A stretch of DNA of 64,000 bases, taken from the NCBI RefSeq assembly GCF_003611695.1, contig NZ_RAWE01000009.1, forward strand, positions 44,609 to 108,608, read 5' to 3'. Of the stretch, positions 44,637-64,000 are shown piece after piece. Position 1 is the first letter of the stretch. Each line of letters starts with the position of its first letter. The notes under the pieces are model-generated. The model had not been told where the DNA came from and ran no database searches. It was given only the letters and a program-made list of their open reading frames with translations. The stretch comes from Corallococcus carmarthensis (GTDB lineage: Bacteria; Myxococcota; Myxococcia; Myxococcales; Myxococcaceae). The translations under genes were made by a program, and so were the position numbers.

Positions 44637-47078
44637 CTATTCGAGCTTCGACGTGGCGTCGATGGTCAGCTCCGTCGTCGTGAGCGCCGGATCCGCGAGG
44701 ATGTCCGCTGCGTTGAACAGCACGGGCCGGAAGTGCTTGCCGGAGAAGAGGTCCGTCTGGTCCGCGAAGTGCGGGGACGCCGGGTCGGTGGACTCCGCGT
44801 AGGAGAGGACCGCGTTCGCCTTGGGCCCTTCCGGCGTGAACTCCATCACCATCAGGAAGCTGGTCCCGAAGTCGACCAGGTAGCCTTCCGGCGTGAGCCC
44901 CGTGCCAGGAGAGAGCAGCGGGCCCTGCGGCTGGGACTGCGGCAGCAGCGTCGCGTTCGCGCCGGAATAGCCGACGACGTTGGTGACGCCCTCGAAGGCC
45001 GCGCCACCGTGCAGCGGCACCTTGCGGTCTCCCTTCCAGGCGAATTGCACGTCCCCCAGCTTCGTCCCCACCGCGATGCCCGCCTTGCCCAGGAGCGCCA
45101 CGGCCTCACCCAGCTTCTGGTTCACCGGGTCCACACCGGTCGCCGGAGCGGGCACCAGGCCGGCCGGCGTCACCGCCGCGCGTGCAGGATCGAAGGGCTG
45201 TGCGAAGAGGGCGCCCTGGTCCACGAGGGAGGAGCGGCTGAAGCCGTTCAGGAACTCGCGCCAGACAATGGCGCCCGTGCGATCCAGCTCCAGGCGGCCA
45301 TCCCACGCCGCGATCAGCTGGCACGCCTGCGAGATGTCCACCGGCGCGCCCTCGACGATGACGGGCGCCGCGCCCTGGCAGCGCTGCACCACGGCCGTGC
45401 GCAGCTGCTCCGCCACCCAGGTCCGGTTGCTCAGGATGGCCTGCTCGGCCTCTTCGCGCGTGAAGCGGCCGTCGCTCCCGGCCGCGGCGGTGGCTCCCTC
45501 CTCTGTGATCAGGGTGAGGTTCATGTGCGAGCGCGTGCTCATGCGCCCGCGCGTCCCGAAGATTTCGTAGAGGAAGGGCAGGTTGAGCAGGGGCTCGGCG
45601 GGGTTCGTGAAGGTCGCCGGATCATTCGCGTTCATCACGAAGTCCGTCCGGCGCAGCTGCGGCATGACCGTCGTCGGCACCAGACCGTGCGACTCACCCT
45701 CCAGGCCGACCCATTCATCGCGGGACGTGCTGCCATCCAGGAGGACGAGCCCCAGCGACGCGAACACCGGCGCGTCCGGAGAGGATTCGAGAGAGTCGCG
45801 ATAGGCCGCGACGGTGGCCGGGCTCAGGGAGGGGACCCGGGACGCGTCCACATAGCGCGTATCCCCGTCCGCGCTCGCCAGGAGCGTGTTGACCCAGGGC
45901 GCGCCGCGCACCGTGCGCTCCACATCCGCCGCTTCGTCGATGCTGTGCGCCGTGTTCAGGCGCAGCCAGTGCTCCGCGAACCGGGGGTTGTCCTCCGTCG
46001 CATCGCGCGTCGTGTACGCGGTCTCGCCCGTCCAGTCCGCGCCAGGGCCCGCCAGGATGGGTCCGTAGTGGCTGCGCCAGAACGTGCGCGTCTCCTTCGT
46101 CAGGCCGCCGCCGTCCCCCTTCACGTCGACGGTGACCGTTTGCGAGGTCATGCGGCGGACCGCGCCGTCATAGACATACGCCGTGGGGTCGCCCGGCACG
46201 AGCTTGAGCCGGTACAGCGTGAGGTGGCTCGACGCCGTCACGGTGTGCGTCCACGCGATGTCCCGGTTGAAGCCGATGTTGATCGCCGGCACGCCCAGCA
46301 GGGACACGCCGTACACGTCGAGCTTGCCGGGGATCGTCTGCTGGCTCTCGTGGAACCGGAGGCTGCCCTCCCAGGGGAAGTGCGGATTCGCGACGAGCAT
46401 GCCCCGGCCGCTCGCGGTCTTCTCCCGGCCCAGCGCCCAGCCGTTGCTGCCCAGTTCATCCTTGCGCGGCGACAGCGCGAGCGGCCTCGACTGGAGACGC
46501 TGGCCCCCCGCCTCCGGGCTCGGAGGCTGCGCGTTGCCCACGTAGCCCAGCAGCGGCACCAGCGTGTCGAACAGCGAGAGGTCGAAGTGGTACGCCAGCA
46601 GGTCGTACGCGCTGATGGGCTTCACCCAGGCCGCGCCACGGCACGGTGCGGGACGCTGATCCGCCGGCACGTCCGCGAGGTACTGGTTGTAGCCCGCGGC
46701 GTAGCCCTGCACGAGGTCCCGCATCTCCTGGGACTGTTCCTCGAAGGCGGCCTGGGCGCGCGTCCGCAGTGCGAGGCCACGGTAGGTGAAGTCGCTTTCG
46801 AGGAAGGCGTCCTGGGGGCCTCGGCCCAGATAGCGCGCGCGCTCACCCCGGACCTTGAGGAACTGATCCGCGAGGATGCAGACCGCGTCCTGCGCCTGCG
46901 CGTAGCCGATGCCGGCCCCCAGGCTCCGGTACCCGTCGGCCTGGATGTGGGGGACGCCGTAGGCCGTGCGGTGGAGGGTGGCCTTGAGCCGGGAGGGCGC
47001 CGGTGGATCCTCGTTCCGGCAACCGCTGAACGCCGTGACGGTCAGCAACAGGGGGAGGGAGAAGCGGGAGGTACGCAT
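44637..47078 (-). CDS. Penicillin acylase family lipoprotein (PvdQ/AHL acylase-like)
   Basis: An 813-residue Ntn-hydrolase that should cleave an amide-linked acyl chain. The signal peptide ends in lipobox FSGC, so the protein is a lipoprotein outside the cytoplasm. The alpha-chain region begins HRTAYGVPHIQADGYRSLGAGIGYAQ. Autocleavage and the N-terminal Ser nucleophile are expected in ELGSNGWALGREKTASG (about residue 212), followed by MLVANPHFPWEGSLRFHE and NIGFNRDIAWTHTVTAS. These features are those of the acyl-homoserine-lactone acylase/PvdQ branch. It is divergent from the exporter-NRPS genes, which suggests maturation of the lipopeptide; quorum-signal degradation is the alternative. Confidence 0.9.
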   Translation of the reverse strand: MRTSRFSLPLLLTVTAFSGCRNEDPPAPSRLKATLHRTAYGVPHIQADGYRSLGAGIGYAQAQDAVCILADQFLKVRGERARYLGRGPQDAFLESDFTYRGLALRTRAQAAFEEQSQEMRDLVQGYAAGYNQYLADVPADQRPAPCRGAAWVKPISAYDLLAYHFDLSLFDTLVPLLGYVGNAQPPSPEAGGQRLQSRPLALSPRKDELGSNGWALGREKTASGRGMLVANPHFPWEGSLRFHESQQTIPGKLDVYGVSLLGVPAINIGFNRDIAWTHTVTASSHLTLYRLKLVPGDPTAYVYDGAVRRMTSQTVTVDVKGDGGGLTKETRTFWRSHYGPILAGPGADWTGETAYTTRDATEDNPRFAEHWLRLNTAHSIDEAADVERTVRGAPWVNTLLASADGDTRYVDASRVPSLSPATVAAYRDSLESSPDAPVFASLGLVLLDGSTSRDEWVGLEGESHGLVPTTVMPQLRRTDFVMNANDPATFTNPAEPLLNLPFLYEIFGTRGRMSTRSHMNLTLITEEGATAAAGSDGRFTREEAEQAILSNRTWVAEQLRTAVVQRCQGAAPVIVEGAPVDISQACQLIAAWDGRLELDRTGAIVWREFLNGFSRSSLVDQGALFAQPFDPARAAVTPAGLVPAPATGVDPVNQKLGEAVALLGKAGIAVGTKLGDVQFAWKGDRKVPLHGGAAFEGVTNVVGYSGANATLLPQSQPQGPLLSPGTGLTPEGYLVDFGTSFLMVMEFTPEGPKANAVLSYAESTDPASPHFADQTDLFSGKHFRPVLFNAADILADPALTTTELTIDATSKLE

Positions 47079-47271
47079 GGGTCGTCAGCCTCGCAAACAG
47101 GGCTGACAAGGTTATTCGCTTTAAGCCCGTATTTCACTTTGAGGGGGAATGCTGTCCTGACGCACCTGTCTCAGATGGAAAATTATCGTGGACTTCAAGG
47201 GTATCCGCGTGTGTTGTTCAGCCCGCGCCGAGCCCTTCCCCCGGGGGCCGCGCGGAAGTGAGACCTTTCGC
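47079..47271. promoter_or_regulatory. Divergent promoter region, acylase versus exporter operon
   Basis: A 193-bp intergenic region between divergent genes, noticeably AT-richer near 47110-47200. It must hold the promoters of both units, but no convincing -35/-10 pair or operator was identified. Confidence 0.45.
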
Positions 47272-48426
47272 ATGCCCCAGGCCTCCGCCACTCCCATGAC
47301 CCTTGATGCCTCGCGCATCGACCCCAATGCCCTGGCCATCCTCGAGCGCCTTCGCGGCGCGGGGTTCCAGGCGCTGCTCGTGGGCGGATGCGTGAGGGAC
47401 CTGCTGCTCGGGCAGACGCCGAAGGACTTCGACATCGCCACGGACGCCCGGGCGGACCAGACGCACGGCCTCTTCGAGGACTGCCTGATGCTGGGCGGCC
47501 GGGGCTCGGTGATGACGCTGGTGTTCCAGGGCGGGAAGCCCTTCGACGTGGCCACGCTTCGTCCACTGCGGACTCCCGCGTCCACGCCAAGGGTGCCCCT
47601 GGACGCCGACCTGCTCGCCGTGGCCCGCGAGCTCCCGGTGGGCACCGTGGCCGAGGACGCTGCCTCGCGCGACTTCTCCATCAACGCGCTCTTTCATGAT
47701 CCGGCCACGGGCCAGACGCTCGACTTCGTGGGCGGGGTGGATGATGTCCGCGGCCGCGTGCTGCGCTCGCTGGGCGAGCCCTCCGCGCGTTTCCGGGATG
47801 ATCCGTCGCTCGTCTACCGGGCCCTGCGCATCTCCGCCCGGCGCGGCCTGACGATGGAACCCCGGACGTTGGAGGCCCTGCGCGAGGGTGTCGCCGCGCT
47901 GCCGACAAGTCCGTTCGCCTTGCGCCTCCACGAGCTGTTGGAGTGCCTGAGCCTGGGCGTGGCCGGGGCCTGTCTGCGCCGCATGCGCGAGCTCGACGTC
48001 CTGGCGCGGACGCTCCCGTCCCTGGGACGACTGGGGCCTTCCGCGTGGGAGGCGCTGTTCTCGCTCGGGGACGCCATGGACCGGGGTCATGCCCAGGGGC
48101 GCGTGCTCGGCCATCCGGCGCGGCTCGCGGCCCTCCTGCTTCCCCTCGCGGACCCCCAGGCGGTCTCGGGCGGTGACGCGCCCGTACCCCTGGCGGAGCT
48201 CGTGCCGGCGGAAGACGGCGCGGAGCGGCCTCCCCTGGTGGAGGACGGCCTCACGGTGCTGGCGGCGCAACGGGTGTTGAGACAGGGCCCCGACAGCGCG
48301 GGCGCGCCGGAGCTGCTCGGCTCGCACCTGCTGACGGAGGCGCTGGACGTGTACGCGCTGACGCTCGATGCCACGGGCGGTTCACGGCAGGGCCTGGATG
48401 CGTGGCGCGCGAGGCAGGGCGCATGA
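47272..48426 (+). CDS. tRNA nucleotidyltransferase/poly(A) polymerase family protein
   Basis: 384 residues with the class II nucleotidyltransferase head: LLVGGCVRDLLLG (GGxVRD), KDFDIATDA (the two metal-binding Asp), SRDFSINALF and FRDDPSLVYRALRISARR. The C-terminal half is helical and shorter than in many CCA-adding enzymes. It should add CCA or A residues to RNA 3' ends. The stop overlaps the start of the peptide exporter gene (ATGA), an unexpected partnership. ATG 47272 is chosen; ATG 47299 is possible. Confidence 0.85.
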   Translation: MPQASATPMTLDASRIDPNALAILERLRGAGFQALLVGGCVRDLLLGQTPKDFDIATDARADQTHGLFEDCLMLGGRGSVMTLVFQGGKPFDVATLRPLRTPASTPRVPLDADLLAVARELPVGTVAEDAASRDFSINALFHDPATGQTLDFVGGVDDVRGRVLRSLGEPSARFRDDPSLVYRALRISARRGLTMEPRTLEALREGVAALPTSPFALRLHELLECLSLGVAGACLRRMRELDVLARTLPSLGRLGPSAWEALFSLGDAMDRGHAQGRVLGHPARLAALLLPLADPQAVSGGDAPVPLAELVPAEDGAERPPLVEDGLTVLAAQRVLRQGPDSAGAPELLGSHLLTEALDVYALTLDATGGSRQGLDAWRARQGA

Positions 48427-50078
48427 ACCTGCTGTCGCTCCTGTTCCAGGCCTCGAAGGGCCGCTTCCTGGCCTCCGTGCTGTCCGGCCTCGTGTCCGGC
48501 GCCTGTGGGGCCGGGTTGATCGCGATGATCAACCGGACCCTGTCCGGCAACCAGACGCACGGGACCTTCGAGGTCGCCGCCTTCGTGGGGCTGGTCGCCG
48601 TGGCGCTGGTGTCGCGCATCGCCGCCCAGGTGTTGATCAGCCAGATCAACCAGGACGCGCTCTTCGACCTGCGGTTGAAGACGAGCGCGCAGATCGCCCA
48701 TGCGCCGCTGCGTCAGTTGGAGGAGCAGGGCTCCCACCGGCTCCTGTCCGCCCTGACCGAGGACCTGTTCCACCTCACCAACGCCATGGCGATGCTGCCC
48801 CGGCTGGTCATCAACGCCTCCACGGTGTTCGGCTGCCTCGTCTACATGGTGATGCTGTCGCGGACGCTGCTGCTCGCGCTGGTCATCTGCCTGGTCCTCG
48901 GCATCGCGACCTACCGGCTGTCCACCGCGCGGGCGGTGCGCGACATGCGCAGGGCTCGCGAGGTGCAGGACGAGCTCATGCTGCACTTCCGCGGGCTGAC
49001 CGACGGCATCAAGGAGATCAAGCTCCACGCCCGGCGGCGTGACGACTTCCTGTCGCGCGTGGTCGCGGATGCCGCCGGCCGGGTGAAGGACCTCCAGCGG
49101 CGGGCCGCGACGGCGTTCGCGGTGGGCTCCAGTTGGGGGATGTTCCTCTTCTTCGTCGTCATCGGGGTGCTGCTCTTCCTGCTGCCGCGCCTCACCGAGG
49201 TGAGCGCGGCGGCCCTGGTGGGGTACACGCTCGCGGTGCTCTACTTGCAGACGCCCCTCATGTCCCTCATGGAGGGCATGCCGTTGCTCTCCCGCGGGGA
49301 GGTTTCCCGCGTGAAGCTGGAGGCCCTGGGCCTGTCGCTCGCGTCGTCCACGGAGATGGCGCGCGGGACGGCGGCGACGCTGGACACCCGGCCGTCCTTC
49401 CAGACGCTGGAGCTGCGGGGCGCCACCCACCGCTACCAGCGCGAGCACGACGATCAGACCTTCACCCTGGGGCCCATCGACCTGGAGCTGCGCCCGGGCG
49501 AGCTGCTGTTCATCGTGGGCGGCAACGGCAGCGGGAAGACCACGCTCGCCAAGCTCATCACCGGCCTGTACTCCCCCCAGGAGGGGCAGATCCTCCTGGA
49601 CGGGCAGCCCGTGACGGCCCAGTCCCAGGAGCACTACCGGCAGCACTTCTCCGCGGTGTTCTCCGACTTCCACCTCTTCGACCGCCTGATGGGCATGGAC
49701 GGAGAGCTGTCCCAGGTGCAGGGCTTCCTGGAGCGCCTGAAGCTGGAGCACAAGGTGCGCCTGGACGGGAAGGCGTTCTCCACCACGGCGCTCTCCCAGG
49801 GGCAGCGCAAGCGGCTGGCGCTGGTGACGACGCTGCTGGAGGACCGCTCCATCTACCTCTTCGACGAGTGGGCGGCGGACCAGGACCCGGCCTTCAAGAC
49901 CGTCTTCTACCGGGAACTGCTGCCGGAGCTGAAACGGCGTGGCAAGGCCGTGGTGGTCATCTCCCACGACGACCGGTACTTCGACGTGGCCGACCGGCTG
50001 CTGCGCGTCGAGTCCGGCCGGCTTGTCTCCGAGCCCCTCTCGCCCCCTCTCGCCGAGCCCCCGCGCGCCGTCTCCTGA
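48423..50078 (+). CDS. Cyclic-peptide export ABC transporter (SyrD/PvdE-type)
   Basis: A 551-residue half-transporter: six membrane helices (about 1-285) fused to an ATPase domain (about 330-540) with Walker A GGNGSGKTT, the non-standard signature LSQGQRKRLAL and Walker B IYLFDEWAADQDP. The SQGQ signature and DEWAADQDP are characteristic of the SyrD/PvdE class that exports NRPS lipopeptides and siderophore precursors. The start overlaps the preceding gene; the NRPS gene begins 178 bp downstream. It likely exports the NRPS product to the periplasm. Confidence 0.92.
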   Translation: MNLLSLLFQASKGRFLASVLSGLVSGACGAGLIAMINRTLSGNQTHGTFEVAAFVGLVAVALVSRIAAQVLISQINQDALFDLRLKTSAQIAHAPLRQLEEQGSHRLLSALTEDLFHLTNAMAMLPRLVINASTVFGCLVYMVMLSRTLLLALVICLVLGIATYRLSTARAVRDMRRAREVQDELMLHFRGLTDGIKEIKLHARRRDDFLSRVVADAAGRVKDLQRRAATAFAVGSSWGMFLFFVVIGVLLFLLPRLTEVSAAALVGYTLAVLYLQTPLMSLMEGMPLLSRGEVSRVKLEALGLSLASSTEMARGTAATLDTRPSFQTLELRGATHRYQREHDDQTFTLGPIDLELRPGELLFIVGGNGSGKTTLAKLITGLYSPQEGQILLDGQPVTAQSQEHYRQHFSAVFSDFHLFDRLMGMDGELSQVQGFLERLKLEHKVRLDGKAFSTTALSQGQRKRLALVTTLLEDRSIYLFDEWAADQDPAFKTVFYRELLPELKRRGKAVVVISHDDRYFDVADRLLRVESGRLVSEPLSPPLAEPPRAVS

Positions 50079-50196
50079 GCCGTTTCCCGGTCGTGTGACA
50101 ACCGCGTGGCTGACGCATTGCGTGTGAGGCCCGGCCCGTCCGCGCTTCATTTCTCCAGCCGAGTCGCTGCGGACACGGAGAACCGGCTTGAGCGGG

Positions 50197-50256
50197 TTGG
50201 CGATGAATCAAAAGCTCTATTAGAAACTCAGAAATACAGTTATTTCTTGCAGTTGA
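50197..50256 (+). promoter_or_regulatory. AT-rich leader before the NRPS gene
   Basis: About 60 bp with below 40% GC in a roughly 70% GC background, directly before ATG 50257. A TTGGCG (50197) and TATTAG (50218) pair has a 15-bp spacer, too short to be sure. It is probably the NRPS promoter or its leader; the ribosome site is weak. Confidence 0.45.

Positions 50257-64000
<13,744 letters not shown>

Noticed and set aside
47079..47271. Fur box in the acylase-exporter intergenic region
   Set aside because: Only a partial AATTATC half site was visible, too weak to claim iron control despite the siderophore-like gene set.

Overview
This 64 kb window is very GC-rich (about 70% by eye) and reads as chromosome of a myxobacterium of the Myxococcus/Corallococcus type. 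The signs are lipoprotein genes throughout, many GTG/TTG starts, an IF3 gene with a non-AUG start, a PilZ protein, and a giant NRPS gene that runs off the right edge. No phage, IS transposase or CRISPR array was seen.

Layout. (1) 1-10 kb: envelope and housekeeping genes. These are a gluzincin-type peptidase (cut by the left edge), a lipoprotein coupled to an 80-aa protein, a secreted FKBP, a large lipoprotein joining a nitrilase-like domain to BNR repeats, a PilZ protein, LPP20- and PEGA-type secreted proteins, and an AI-2E family permease overlapping a family 5 uracil-DNA glycosylase. (2) 10-18 kb: a core translation block, tRNA-Val, thrS, infC, rpmI, rplT, pheS, pheT, ihfA, tRNA-Pro, with recognisable promoters and terminators. 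(3) 18-33.5 kb: an accessory region with signs of rearrangement. A polysaccharide deacetylase gene is cut off beside tRNA-Pro. Two paralogous Ig/Kelch lipoprotein genes lie in inverted orientation about 5 kb apart. A glycosidase-like gene survives only as its first 65 codons. A flippase gene is interrupted by TGA and ends against one of the Kelch genes. Around these are a nicotinate phosphoribosyltransferase, a beta-propeller lipoprotein, a CHRD protein, a LysR regulator, a dihaem peroxidase, and CBS, flavodoxin and TVP38-type proteins. (4) 33.7-43.3 kb: an unknown beta-propeller-like protein, a four-gene tripartite ABC exporter (adaptor, ATPase, two FtsX-type permeases) and a two-gene molybdenum formate dehydrogenase.

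(5) 43.3-64 kb: a probable lipopeptide system, the most interesting part. The NRPS (more than 4,580 residues in the window) has the order FAAL-T / C-A-T / C-A-T-E / C-A-T / C. Its adenylation pockets read as Asp, then probably an aromatic residue that is epimerised, then Thr. Just upstream are an exporter of the SyrD/PvdE cyclic-peptide class, translationally coupled to a tRNA nucleotidyltransferase-family gene, and, divergently, a lipoprotein acylase of the penicillin acylase/PvdQ family followed by a NodB-type deacetylase. This combination parallels the PvdL/PvdE/PvdQ maturation logic of pyoverdine: an acylated peptide is made in the cytoplasm, exported, then deacylated outside the inner membrane. 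That role is inferred from domain order and gene neighbourhood. The product and the rest of the cluster lie outside the window.
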